The notes below the pieces were generated by a model that was given only the letters and a program-made list of their open reading frames with translations, had not been told where the DNA came from and did not search any database. A DNA stretch of 64,000 bases, taken from contig RBKR01000024.1 in the NCBI GenBank assembly GCA_004835665.1, forward strand, positions 124,001 to 188,000, read 5' to 3'. Origin of the DNA: Phoma sp. XZ068 (Eukaryota > Ascomycota > Dothideomycetes > Pleosporales > Didymellaceae). The translations under genes were made by a program, and so were the position numbers. Below, piece by piece: positions 23,127 to 34,808 of the stretch (the first letter of the stretch is position 1; the number at the start of each line of letters is the position of its first letter).

Positions 23127-24184
23127 CTTGAGAAGTAGACGATCCAGTATCCGAACTCTAAAACTTGCTTTGTGTCATACTGTAGGGCGTTTGCTCTTAC
23201 AAATATGTACGGTCTAGGAAGTTTGAAATGTCAAGGTCAGCAGCACGAAGAGGAAGGTCTTTATGTGGTACATGAGCCTTAGTAGATCAATAGCGTCAAA
23301 GTCAACTATAGATCTAGCCTTGGACTTGGCCTGACATATCTTACGCTACAAACAGCTTTGAGCTGTCTCGATCATTTCCAAGTCATTTTAGAGCACAAAC
23401 ACGGACGGTTTTACCTTGTCTTATTATGTTAACCTTAATACGTTACAGGATCTTGGGGACGAGCCTAGATAACGACATTGTCTGACACCTGTTTTCTCCG
23501 TTAATTTCTCTACATTTCTGTACCGCATGGTCAATAACTTACTACTACAAGCGGCGAATAATGAAAAAGTAAGAGATATAGTAAATAGCTGCACAAACGA
23601 TTCCTTAGCAAGAATCCTACTGCAATAGTCAGTAATTGTGCACTTGGATTATGCTGCATTAATAGAAGGAAAAGCGTAACCTTTTATATATGTAGTGATA
23701 ATACAATCCTTTTCCTACCATTTAAGGACACTATAAGTATCCAAAGGGTTATAAGTTCTTGGATGGCTTAGTCTGTTGACCTCTAAGCTTTCTCTGCTCG
23801 CTCTAAGGTTTTGGCTTCTTCTCCTTTTCTCAACCACACTGATTCTGAAGTTTATTTTTAACAACCTTAAAATTTTAGGATTATTTACCTTCAACATTAA
23901 CCTAAAGATAGATTTGGTTATATTTGCCAGCGTTTACTTCTTATTGTGCTTCTTACCAAACGTCAAGGTTCATCTGGGCACGTACATATTAGGTTGAAAA
24001 CATTTGATCTTGATTTTAAAAGAGAATGACATAAGTTAGTCTGTTTCTTTCCTGGTAGTTGCTAGCGTCGACCTTTAGCTTCCTTATGGTTCTACTCACG
24101 AAGGTAGAGGCTAGCTCAATTTTACTGTACTATTGGGAGACAGCGGAACGACTGAGCAAAATTTCATACGAAGTATTCCTGCAT
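23127..24184. other. AT-rich stretch without gene
   Basis: About 1 kb, AT-rich especially from 23.5 kb. Short frames such as 23776-23997 are low-complexity Leu/Phe runs with no family signal. It may be decayed transposon sequence. Confidence 0.5.
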
Positions 24185-24697
24185 TTAATTTCGTGCATTG
24201 CATTACATGAAGTTAGAGTATCTTGTGCTCGCTGATAACCTTAGCTGGCATGATATTGTTGCCGAGATCATCCACCACCTTCCGCAGCGCAGGAAAAATC
24301 ACTATTCGATTGTTAGTGTTGTAGGGGTTGTTCATTTGCTAATTAAAACGCCAGAGACATGGTCGCGAACTAAGCAGGAACGCAAGTTAGCAGCGTGGTT
24401 TGCAATCTTTCTGAGGCTCTCAATGCGGATCACTGTCAGATCGTGTTCTCAAGAAGCGAAGATGTGTAGCAGTGGTTCAAGGTCATTGATGGCTCGTTCG
24501 ATATTGGTTGAACGTGTGTCTGCCACTGTTGATAACTTTCCAACATACATTTCATATGCAAGGATAGCCGTGATCTGCTTGCACTCACTGGCCGATGTGA
24601 ATTGTTCTACGAAGCATCACAATACAATTCCAGCCAAAGTCTGTTTAGGGGCTAACTTACTGGGAAGAATTGCCAGCTGCCCCTGACTCTCTACTAG

Positions 24698-25120
24698 CTA
24701 CATGGATCGAAAGCAGTCAACTAGTTCCGGAGGAAGAAGCGAGGTATCGAGGTTGTTTCGGACACCATCCTTGAGTAGGAGACAGTGTGAGAGGAACGTC
24801 CACGAGATGCAGATCCCAATTGCATCAGTTCTAGTTTTTGTGTCGCAAAGCAAATTCTCCAATGCTAGCCATGATACACGCAGTCTGACAGTTGCAAGGT
24901 CAATCACTGACGAATCGGTGATAACGTGAGGTGCGCTGTTGTAAAAGAAAGCGATGTGATCCCATATTTCGCTCTGTAACTGGATGAGCATGTGATGAAT
25001 GGCGACATCGGAATTCAGATGGTGTGATCGTTCTGCCACGTAGTGGTGGGATATAGACTGGCTGCTCTGCGGAGAACGATCTACCGCCGGTTTTGAGGAA
25101 CGCTGCTGATGCTTCGACAT
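24698..25120 (-). CDS. Orphan family protein A
   Basis: A 140-codon frame from ATG 25120 (MSKHQQRSSKPAVDRSPQSS) to a stop at 24698. The N-terminal ~45 residues are polar and probably disordered. The rest is mixed (QLQSEIWDHIAFFYNSAPHV, then ATVRLRVSWLALENLLC) and ends LLPPELVDCFRSM. The final 70 residues align without gaps to orphan protein B, so this is a duplicated local family. Further along the minus strand (about 24610-24280) is more open sequence (ILAYEMYVGKLSTVADTRST, then a TGA, then IRIESLRKIANHAANL), which may be further exons of this gene or its decayed end. I cannot name a function. Confidence 0.45.
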   Translation of the reverse strand: MSKHQQRSSKPAVDRSPQSSQSISHHYVAERSHHLNSDVAIHHMLIQLQSEIWDHIAFFYNSAPHVITDSSVIDLATVRLRVSWLALENLLCDTKTRTDAIGICISWTFLSHCLLLKDGVRNNLDTSLLPPELVDCFRSM

Positions 25121-26266
25121 TCTTAAATACTTGAAATGCCTTTGGATAGCCTTTTTGGCTGTATATAATGGAGGCTTTGGAAGCTGTCAACCACATGTAT
25201 TAATCTGTTTACCAGTCGTTGTTTGAATCGAGCTTTGTCTCCTCTTAGAACTGTCTTACGCTGCATGCGGCTCGAATTTCAATTACATTTGGCTGACTCA
25301 ATTGAAATGCGACTAATCTTCTACCGGACAATTGGAATGGTTGATTGGTCTCATCCCGACCAGCCGCAAGCGGTCAGTGGAACTTGGTATACTCAAGGAA
25401 ATGACACAAATAATCTGCTGTTTTTCATCACATCAATTCCATTAATCGTATTGATTCTCTGTCTATGTGTCACAACCAGCGCTTTGCCAGACAGAGCTTC
25501 TCAGGATCCGCAATGAACACTCTCCATACTCTGGAGATCTCCAGAGACCGACCCTCGCCACCACCGAGCGCGCCCAGAGCCCATATTAGATCCTACTCCG
25601 CTAATACAGCTCAACAATTTTCTACTTGACCAAGCGGCACAGTAGGTCTACAATAATAACATTTGACAGCGATCGAAAGAAAGGTGGGGCGCATAGACAA
25701 GCTGTTTGGCCACCTTAGCGTTTCAAACCCAGTATATGCCCTGTTCTGTTTCGGCCCATGTCAACTATAGTTGGCTTCGTGCAACAATCCTACTGTCAGA
25801 TAAAAGGATGGAGAGGCCAGGGGCCGAGATGGTGCACGGTTTGGTTACACAAGGCTCGTGTAAAACCACGCAAGCATAGATTTAGGAAAAGGGAGACAAG
25901 AAGTCAACAAAACACAATACAAGCATTAAATCTGACACGTAGATGGAGGGCGGTTAAGAAGATTGGAAAACGAGAGAAAAGCTGCCGGTAGAGCAAGGAT
26001 AATAAGGTGTTGTTTGTAGTACTGATTGCGTTGGCGACGCGTGCACAGCCGTTTTTCGGAAATTTGACCAAGGTTCTAGGTCGGCTTGGACATTTTGTGA
26101 AAGCTTGAACAAAGATCTGGGGACTATTAGCCTAGTAGACTGTAAATTTAAGGTTAGGATAAGCCAATTCTAGGTCGCTAGGTTATTTAGCTTGCTTTAA
26201 GGCTTTCCCGACCAATCAATTCACTTGTTGCATAGTAATACGCTCATCAAAGTTATTTAACAACGT
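25121..26266. other. No gene recognised
   Basis: About 1.1 kb with only short frames. One of these (25223-25516) contains a hydrophobic segment (FFITSIPLIVLILCLCVTTS) but no family motif and no clear start context. I do not call it. Confidence 0.45.
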
Positions 26267-26875
26267 TTATACAACCAGCAGGACGCAGGGCTGTGCCAAT
26301 AGGTCAGACATTTTCAGAGCCTTAATTTGTCCCGCTAACCATCTTACAACAGCCATTAGACCACCTATATCGTCCACAAAGCAACAGATAACGCTTAAGA
26401 AAATCAAAATGCCTTTCGCAAACAGTACCGCGTCATTGTTTTGCCACTCAGCAGGTAGTACCCATAATTTCTTCTTATTATTCATTATTAAGTCATCTAA
26501 TTCTAGCAGGCGCAGACTTTGCACCCTAGAGTCTATAATCACCAGCAGGGTATCATCAGTGCACAAATCCTGTAAACATCAGAGGTAGATATCTTTGTGT
26601 ACAGGCAAGGACCCAGTGCCACCAAGGAGTTTGTCAAGTAGTACAGTCTTCAATCTTTTGCCTATACAAAGAATATACAATAGCTTACTGTCTTGCGCGA
26701 CTGCGTCAGACAAACCCACAACAGGCTCATATAGGGTTACAGTTTTCTTACAAAGGGTTATCCAAGGAGAGGAATCCATTCTGCGTAAGTAACAGGAATA
26801 GCAGCAGGAAGCCTTTAAATTGTAGATTATAATCCCATATCCAGGTATCCGGATTGGGGCGCACATACGCGTCAC
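26267..26875 (-). other. Unassigned open minus-strand stretch
   Basis: Two consecutive minus-strand frames (26875-26579 and 26566-26267) are separated by little more than a stop. They include ITLCKKTVTLYEPVVGLSDA and LLVIIDSRVQSLRLLELDDL. The length and hydrophilic/hydrophobic alternation are somewhat protein-like, but I recognise no family. It could be part of a transposon adjoining element 6. Confidence 0.25.
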
Positions 26876-27003
26876 ATGTACAGCAAACAGTTAAGCAAAA
26901 ACAGTAGTTCAATACACGTGTACCCCATGCCTCGCTCCACAGCAAGTAAGCTCCTTGCACGCAACACCTTCCTCTCATGTCTGCCCGCGTAGAAATTACA
27001 CCA

Positions 27004-28620
27004 ATGCCTCCCCAACAACACCAGCTAGACATGTCAAAGGAGTCTCAAATACAGCTTGCGCTCCAGGCTCTTAAACAAGACGCGAATCTCTCCCACGAGA
27101 CGCTGCAGCTATCTACAAGGTTCCACAATCTACTCTAAGCAGACAACACGCAGAACAACCTTCACGCGTGGATTCTATAGCCAACTCACAGAAGCTAGAC
27201 AACAATAAGGAGCAGGTAATTGTTAACCATGTTCTTGAGCTGGCTGCGCGAGGATTTTCCCCCCGGCTCTCGGATGTGGCCAATATAGCCAATTCTTTGC
27301 GCGCTAAGCGCAATCTAGGCCATGTTGGCTTAAACTAGCCCAGTATGTTTGTTAGGCGGCATCCAGAGCTCACAATCAAGTTTAATCGCAAATACAACTA
27401 CAGGAAAGCCCTCTGTGAGGATCCTGAGGTTATCCAGGGCTAGTTTAGCCTAGTAACTAACATCAAAGCCAAGTATAGCATCCAGGATGAAGACACGTAC
27501 AACTTTAATAAAATAGGCTTCATAATAGGCCAGATCTCCCAAGGAGCAGTTGTTACAGCTTCAGAACGACGAGGACGGCCAAAGACTGTCCAGCCAGGCA
27601 ACCAGGAGTAGGCTACAGCTATAGTAGGCATCAATGCCAAAGAATAGGCCATTCCATCCTTCCTTATCTTCAAGGCCCACCACCACCTCTCTGTCTGGTA
27701 CAAAGCAGAGGATCTGCCCTAAGACTGGATTATTAGAGTCTCTAATAACGGCTAGACTACCAACAAGCTTGGTTTAGACTAGATAGAGCACGTTAACAGG
27801 CATACCAAGGAGCGTACTATTGGCAGCCACCGTTTGCTGATTATTAATGGTCATGAGAGCCACAATTCGCTCAAATTCCAGCAATACTGCAAGGATAACA
27901 AGATTATCACCCTATGTATGCCTTCTCACTCATCACACCTCCTACAGCCCCTTGATGTGGGTTGTTTTGCCGCTTTAAAGAAGGCGTACAGGCGCCAAGC
28001 CAAAATCCTTATGCGCAACCGGATCAACCACATTACAAAGTCTAAGTTCCCACTATACTTTATACGCGCCTACAACGCTGCAATTACTCCTAGCAATATC
28101 TAGGGAGGGTTGCAAGGTGCTAGTTTGTATTCTTTTAACCCACAACGGGTTATAATTAGCCTTAATATAAAGCTGCAGACTCCATCGCCACCACTACCTA
28201 TCAACAACAAGCCCTAGCAGTCGCAAACCCCAAATAATTCCCTAGAACTTAGGTCGCAATCAACACTCGTAAAGACGAGGATTCAAAGGCATACTAATAG
28301 CTCACCAATGTCTATAGTAGAAGCGTTTAAGAAAGTCTCAAGGTAGGCAGCAATAATTGCGCATAAGCTGGTGTTAGCGCAACAGGAAATTGCTAGGCTT
28401 CAAGCTGCCAATAAGGCCGCTACGCGCCAAAAATTACATAAAAGAAAGCAGTTTAGAAAAGAAGGGACCCTAATAGTTAAGGATAGCCTGCGACTAACCA
28501 CTCTAAAGGAGTTTAGGGCGCGCAGTAATAGGAAGAAGGCAAAGAAGCGGGTGCGTGCTGCAGTAGGTGAGCTATCCCAAAGACGCTGCGGACAGTGTAA
28601 TCAGACTAGGCACAACGCAT
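27004..28620 (+). pseudogene. Pogo-like element 6, decayed transposase
   Basis: ATG 27004 (MPPQQHQLDMSKESQIQLAL) leads, with an early frameshift, into a helix-turn-helix (IYKVPQSTLSRQ) and a second DNA-binding domain (ARGFSPRLSDVANIANSLRA). The catalytic core reads YNFNKIGFIIG, LLIINGHESH and LLQPLDVGCF. The first two catalytic aspartates are replaced by asparagine (D to N, GA to AA, as RIP would give). At least seven UAG stops interrupt it. The tail contains RQKLHKRKQFRKEGT and ends CGQCNQTRHNA, a zinc-knuckle-like end. It belongs to a different pogo subgroup from elements 1-5 and 9. Terminal repeats were not identified with confidence. Confidence 0.75.
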
Positions 28621-28888
28621 AAACATATAAGCAAGATGTATAAGTAGTTTCTAAATAATATTACATGCCGTACTACACTACGCAGCGTCAAAGTAGGTTG
28701 TTTTAGGCTATAATAGGGTGAGGTTTAGTAAGGGCTTGGCAAAAGTAACCAACTCGCTCGGTGACCGGCTCGCCCGTGAGGTACGTTAAGGACTTAAAGA
28801 AGTAGTAAGTAGAGTTCTAGTAGAAGTATAAAAAATATAATAAACTTTATATTAATATTTTAGAGTACTAACCTTCTACTAACGTGAA
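28621..28888. other. Junction between pogo-like elements 6 and 7
   Basis: AT-rich link containing CTCGCTCGGTGACCGGCTCG around 28765, possibly the right terminus of element 6, followed by an AT-only run near 28.83-28.87 kb. No gene. Confidence 0.4.
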
Positions 28889-30560
28889 CGGCAAGCGAAC
28901 CGGCCAGGCAAGCGAGCCGACTGTCCTACCAAGATTGCGCACCTTTGTATATAGATGACCTAGCACCACAATAAGCCACTATATTGTACAAGACATCAAA
29001 CTACTACTTAGTATCTACAGTATTTTTCTTGCACGTGCGCAAGTTGTGTCCTACCTCCCTACAGCTTTTGCAGTGCCTTTTGCTGCCTCTGCCTGCACCT
29101 CTTTAAGACCTTCCCTCACGCCTTTCCCCCTCTAGTTGTGCCTTAACGTCCTGTTTAGAAACTAATTCATCTGCCTCTGCCTTTAATAGGTCTCTGCCCT
29201 TCTATATCTGCTTCCTTTTGCGTTGTTTGCACTTAGATGCAGCCTTGTTTGCCTTCTTAAAACGTGCGACCTAACCTGCTAGCAACGCCTGTAAATGCAC
29301 TATTATCTAGGCGCTTTTCTTTAGCTAATTAACCATCTTAATAATAGAAGCACGCAAAGAGCTCTTGTGCTGTTAAATCCAATTGCGAAATAAGCGTTAA
29401 TTAAGCCTCTATCTTACGGGCGTTGCTTGGTGTTTTAGGGTTCTATTTAGCAGCTGCTGTTGTAGAAGGTGTAGGCGTCTTTGCCAAGCCTCTGATCTCT
29501 TTCCTATACGCCTGCTTTAATAGCGCAAAACACCCCACATCAAGCAGCTGAAGGATGTGCGACAAGTGTAGAGGCATATAGAGGGTAATAATCTTGCTTT
29601 TCTTGCAAAGTTCCTAGAACGCAAGCGACTTGTAGCTCTTGTGGCCGTTAATAATGAGCTGCTAATAGCTACCTACTGTACAGGCCTCTGTATGCTAGAT
29701 AAAGTGCTGTAGCTAGGCTAAACTAAGCTTATTTATTGTCCAGCCGTTGTTGCTAACCCTAATACGCCAGTCTTTTAGTATGTTATAATACCAGGAGCTA
29801 TTGTAGTTCTTAGGTTCTTGGCTTTAAAGATAAAGAAAGGCAGGATAAGCTAGCCCTTTGCGTTAACTCCTGCGATTAACGTAACCTACTTACAATTGCC
29901 AGGTTAAACGCCTATAGGCCAATTACGTCTCTCTAAAGCAGTAACAACCTTTACGCTTCCTGCAACACCTATAGTAAAGCTAGTCTTGTTAAAGTTATAG
30001 ATATCTTTATCTAGGATGCTGTACTTCCTCTTTGTGTTCTGTACAAGGTTAAACCAGGGGCTAATAACCACTAGATCGCTGCACAGGACTCTCTAGCAAT
30101 TACGCTGCGAGTTAGTCAAGCTTTAAGCTCAGGCTGGCGACAGACGAGGTTGCTGGCCTATTTCTCGCTAACCTGGCAACCACCGCGTACAGCAAGCAAT
30201 TGGTTAGCCATTTTGCGCACATAACCTAGCGTAGGCGCAAACCCTCGCGCATCTAGCTTTCTTATGTATTGAACAAGCGTGTTTTCTTCGTACTTCGTAA
30301 GCCTTGACGAGCTGGCTTTAGAATCGCGTCGTGATGTCGTTCCGGCGCGTCGGTCATGGAGGGTGCTTCGACGAACGTTGTAGATTGCTGCGGCGCGTCG
30401 CTCACTTCAGGACGTGTCTTCTTTTATTGCTTGATTTTTGCTTGTTTAGCTAGGATAACTCTATCCTCATAAGGGAGTATTTCTACTTGGTGTTGTTGAG
30501 ACATTGCAGCTGAAAGTAGAGAGTTGCGCAATCCTGGTGGGGTGGCCGGCTCGCTTACCG
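28889..30560 (-). mobile_element. Pogo-like element 7, RIP-decayed
   Basis: Left end GCAAGCGAACCGGCC at ~28891 and right end GGTGGGGTGGCCGGCTCGCT at ~30538-30556 form an imperfect inverted repeat; inward of both is GATTGCGCA or a close form. Minus-strand transposase remnants: start MSQQHQVEILPY near 30503, DARGFAPTLGYVRKMANQLL, then YNFNKT, LIINGHKSYKS and LLDVGCFALLKQAY. The first two catalytic aspartates read as asparagine. Many in-frame stops are present, and the DNA is AT-rich. Exact termini and target duplication are uncertain. Confidence 0.65.
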
Positions 30561-30564
30561 GTAC

Positions 30565-31820
30565 AGGGTGTCCTCTAGTACTAGAGGTGTAGGCGTGCAA
30601 AGCAATACGTTAAGCTTTAATAATACAGCCTCTAGGTTGTGTAGGACTAAGCCAGCAGCTCTAAAGCTTGCGCAGATATTCTCTCTTAAAAACGCCTTAA
30701 TTAAAAGCTACCTTAAAGGCTGGTAGAAAGACCTCCTTCTTAACATGCTTTATGCTGTACTGTGCTAAGACATTTATCTTATCTCTGTACGCCCGCTTTA
30801 ATAGTAAGAAGCACACTATATTAAGCGGCTGCAGCAGGTGTGACAAATAAGGAGGCATGTATAGAACAATAATCTTCTCCTCCTTGCAGATTTTGTAGAA
30901 TTTATACGTGTTGTAGCTCTTGTGGCTGTCAACAATCAGCAGCTAGTGCATGCCTATAGTACGCGCCTTTGTATGTGCATAAAAGTGCTTTAACCACGTA
31001 ATAGCAAGCTTGTTTAATGTCTAGCTGTTAGGGCTAGTCTTAAGAATCTAGTCGCAAGGTAGATCATAGAACTAGGAGGAGATAAGCACCCTACCAGCAA
31101 AGACAACAAATAGTAGGATTGCCCACCCAGCTGTATTAATGCCCTAGATTACTATAACCTATTTGCGATTGCCTAGCTAAATCCTCTTTGGTTTGCCACG
31201 CTTCTCAGAGCCTGTAAAGACTATCTGACCTTTAATCTAACCTATTATAAAGCCTGTCTCGTTAAAGTTGTACATGTCTTTATCTAGGATGCTGTACTTC
31301 TCCTTAACAGACTGAACAAGCGTGAACTAGAGACTTATAACGTGTGGGTCTTTATTAAGAGCTTGCTAGTAATCGTATAGACAACTCTATTAAAGCTTGA
31401 TCTTAGGCGTACGCTTGGTAAAGTTATTAACCCAGTGCTTGCTAACAGGCTGTTCACTACGCTCCGCTAGCAGATTACTAGCTATATCTTGAACCATAGC
31501 CCTTGTAGCCCCAATCCCTCGTGAATCTAGGTCAAGTGTGTATCTAACTATTAACTCCTCTTCTAGCTTGGTCAGCCTCTTTGAATTGGGCTTGCGATCG
31601 TGTTGTAATGGAGCTCCAGCGCGTCAGGCTTGGATAGTGCTTCAGGGAACATTGTAGGCTGCTGCAGCGCGTCTTTTGCTCTCAATCTCGTCTTGTTTAA
31701 TTGCTAAGATAGCAAGCTGTAGTGATCCTTTAGTATAGGTCTTTTGCACGTTGCGTTGTGGAGGCATCACGGTAGAAAGCTGATGGGTGCAGAATCTTGG
31801 TGGGGTGGCCGGCTCGCTTG
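30565..31820 (-). mobile_element. Pogo-like element 8, RIP-decayed and truncated
   Basis: The right end is GGTGGGGTGGCCGGCTCGCT near 31800-31819, the same terminus as element 7, so the two are siblings. The minus strand carries MPPQRNVQKTYTKGSLQLAI, DSRGIGATRAMVQDIASNLL, YNFNETGFIIG, LLIVDSHKSYNTYKFY and LLQPLNIVCF. Its left inverted repeat is not visible, because element 7 begins or ends there. Stops throughout; no coding capacity. Confidence 0.6.
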
Positions 31821-31827
31821 GGAAACA

Positions 31828-33341
31828 CGATAAGAGATTTCTCGAAAAAAGATTATGTCCACTCTATTGAGACTTGCGTCACATGCGCCACAGTATTAGA
31901 GTTCTCATACGAGTCAGACCAACAGTTTTCAAGCTGTACAAGCTGAGTGTGGGCGGAGAGGTGAGAGATAGTACGTCTCAACCGCTGCACCTCCTCTGCG
32001 TCCTGATTCTCCACCACCTTGGCCAGGATTTGGATAGCTTGCTTCCAGTTATCTGCTGCAATTGGTGAAGGTGTACGATGCAGCTGCCTGCGCTTATTCC
32101 GAAACCTATCGACGATTACTGCTGCGTTGGGTGGCGATAGGCCAGTGACTTCGAAGGCCTTGAGGATGAGGCCCGGGGTGAAGGTCTTCGTCCAGGACTT
32201 ATAGAATAGGCGGAAGAAATCGCGCTTCTTCACGCATAGTAGGCCTTGAGTAGTGTGAAAGTGTTCAGTGAGCTGGTTTGTATAGCATGTACCCAGAGGT
32301 GAGAAGAGTGCTACATCGAGCGGCTGCAGCGTGTGCGTACTGTGAGGAGGGAACACTAGCAGTAGTATCCTATTCCTATCGCAGTACTTGATGAAGGACC
32401 AGGTTATATGTGAGCCGTGGCCGTCTACTATAAGTAGTCGCCAACTTCTGCGCGCATTCTCTCCAGTATAGCGATCAAAGTCTTGTTCCAGCCACGCAAG
32501 GCCGACCTCGTCGTTCGTCCAGCCTGAGGGCGTCGCAGTAACAAATACTGGGTGCTTTCCTGCTTCTATATCCTCCACCCAGGTTGATTGTATCTCGTTG
32601 GGAGCGCCTGGATAGATAATGCCTGGAGGCAGTGCTGAACCATCAGCGCAGACGCTTGCAAGGATCGACACCCACTGCCTATTGCCGTCCTGCAGCGGCT
32701 GGCGCCTTGTTTTCGACTCCACAGAAGCCCTACTGAACACCCGTTTGGTGCGCCTATTGAGTACTCCGATCGCGAAGCCCTTCTTATCCATATTGTACGT
32801 GTGCCGTGGCTCGATCGAGTATTCAGTCATCTTGGAGTGCACAAGCTTGAAGGCTTGTATGTACTTCTCGCTGCTATCGGCGTAGAGGCGCTGCGCGTCG
32901 ATAGCGTTGCTCCATTTGTATAGGAGCTGGTCGCGGTGACGGTTGAGGAAGCGAGTAACCCACGAGTTAGAGACCCTATCTCCAGCCAACTCAGAAGCCA
33001 TATTTTGTATTATTTGCCTCGTAGGAGGTAGGCCTCGATCAGTAAGCTCACATATAAGCTCGCAAGGGTCTCACTCTGGTGTAGGGTGGATTTTGAGTTG
33101 TTGTTGTTCAGCGTCAGCACGCGACGCGACAACGCGTTGGTGGTTACGCGATAGGGTTGTGCGGCACACATTGTGTTTTTTTGCAATCGCCCGGTATGAA
33201 AGTTTGCCTTCTGCATCTGCTGCATCTGCATCTTTGAGTGCTTCTTCTAACGACATCGTGGTGTTAAGTTATGGGGTTGAGGAGTATAGTAGATTATTGG
33301 TGAGGGTGTGCACAGGCCGAACCTGTGCACGATCATTGTAG
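31828..33341 (-). mobile_element. Pogo-like element 9, little decayed
   Basis: The minus-strand transposase region is followed (33298-33341) by GGTGAGGGTGTGCACAGGCC and CTGTGCACGATCA before a TA. This has the same layout as the inverted repeats of elements 2 and 5 (G/C-rich, GTGCAC or GTGCGC motifs, GATCA). The left end is missing, because homology to element 8 ends only ~10 bp before the conserved C-terminal segment. Base composition is normal and RIP stops are nearly absent, unlike the neighbours. Confidence 0.6.
31853..33256 (-). pseudogene. Transposase of element 9, one internal stop
   Basis: ATG 33256 (MSLEEALKDADAADAEGKLS) leads into a helix-turn-helix (IAKKHNVCRTTLSRNHQ). A single in-frame TGA at 33071-33073 interrupts the linker. 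Immediately after it the frame continues with ELTDRGLPPTRQIIQNMASE and the full DDE core to 31853. Catalytic acids are NMDKKGF, LLIVDGHGSH and PLDVALF. The C-terminal part is shorter and less basic than in element 1, and ends in a segment that recurs at 47969-48059. The TGA could be a CGA-to-TGA change. Otherwise this is the best-preserved pogo transposase in the window. Confidence 0.8.
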
Positions 33342-34808
33342 ATCCACTGTGACCATTTATCAAGTCATCGCTGCTGTTGAGCGTAGCGCCTGTCCCATAC
33401 CACCGAGTCACGGGATCCCTTGGTGCCTCTATCTTTCTTTCGACGTAAGCAGGGTTCACGCTGAATCTGTTGTTGAATGTGACAGTCTTTTCAGAGCGCA
33501 TGGGCTGGTAGCGGTCGTGACCGGTGGTGGCACAAGTACGAACAGGCGTCACATCTATTCTTCGCATCTTTGACACATCTCAGCTGGTAGGGATCGGGCC
33601 ATCAATCGCCAAAGGTCTTGCTTTGCACAGAGCAGCCAGGGTCTATATTCTCGGCACCAGCCAACTCTTAAAGTTACACCCCCAAAGTTTTGACACACGC
33701 TGACGTAATGGTAATACAGTGGCTTACAGGGTCTAACAGGGGTGTTGACGCCATGAATTCCACATCTATCTTGGCATGCGAGACAGCGTAAGATTTCAGA
33801 GTAGGCAGCGTCTGACAAATCGTGATACGGCATACTTAAGACCTCGTTCGGCAAAAATGTTCTCACCCTGGCTGACGTAGAGGACGAACTGGAGGTCTTG
33901 ACAAAAAACAAAATGTGATTCTAAGCCGGGTGCAAAACCGAGGACCTTCCCAGCCGTATGATCTGACCATGTAACATTTCCCAGTTTAAGATTGGATGAG
34001 CGGGGCAAATCCCGCCCAAAAGAGAATTCACTGTTATGCTAGGCACAGCTGCACCGAAACTGCAGCGAAGACTGATTGAGAATCATCCAGTCATTCAACA
34101 AGATGACGCAGCTTCTCAAAACCTCTGCATGTCGCTGTCGCTTGCGGCGTAAACACAGGCTACTCGGAACCGGACGCTGAACCTTTCACTCATTGCCATG
34201 GAAGATTCTTTGTTTCCGCTTTTTCCCAAACATTGTTGCGTTTAGGTTGTCACATTCCTTTCCATCCGACATGTACCGCAGCCCGGACGCCGCAGTCGGA
34301 TCTTTGTGCGACCGCTTCACCGTGTCTTCTATAGCGCTCGTCCAGTTCCAACGAAAACTAGCATCACGCTCGCTCTTTTTACCTTGAGCATACGCATGCG
34401 AATAACGCACGTATCTACTCTATTATAGAATGGTAACCTTGTCACCGTAGGCGAGCGCGAAGGGACTGTTGACTGTTATAGCAGAGCCACATTGGCTCGC
34501 GCCTGCGCTTGCAAAGCGATAAACCCAGACCTGAGATTGTGCGCCAAGATCGCTGTCTCCCTCGACCCGGCAAGACATCAATGCGACAGTCTCATGGCCT
34601 TTCACCTAGCTAATGACAAGGTAGAAAACGGCATGGAGTATGCTTCCCTTATTTCATAGCCGCGTCTCCGCTTCTCCTGCGTCCCACCTCTGCACAATTC
34701 TGTACTTGGAGCGCACTTTCGAGCCGGCGTTTTGTGATTTTCTTCACCACATTGGCTCATACCTAGAGCGCACATTGGAGTGGGATATTTGGCTTGCAAT
34801 GAAAAGAC
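33342..34808. other. No gene recognised
   Basis: About 1.5 kb between element 9 and the histidine kinase. Only short overlapping frames, no motifs. The right part is presumably the upstream region of the kinase gene. Confidence 0.45.

Noticed and set aside
24198..24686. 162-codon plus-strand frame
   Set aside because: No motif, and the opposite strand has a more protein-like sequence linked to orphan protein A.
26267..26875. A named gene family for the open minus-strand stretch
   Set aside because: Some phrases look protein-like, but no motif could be matched with confidence.
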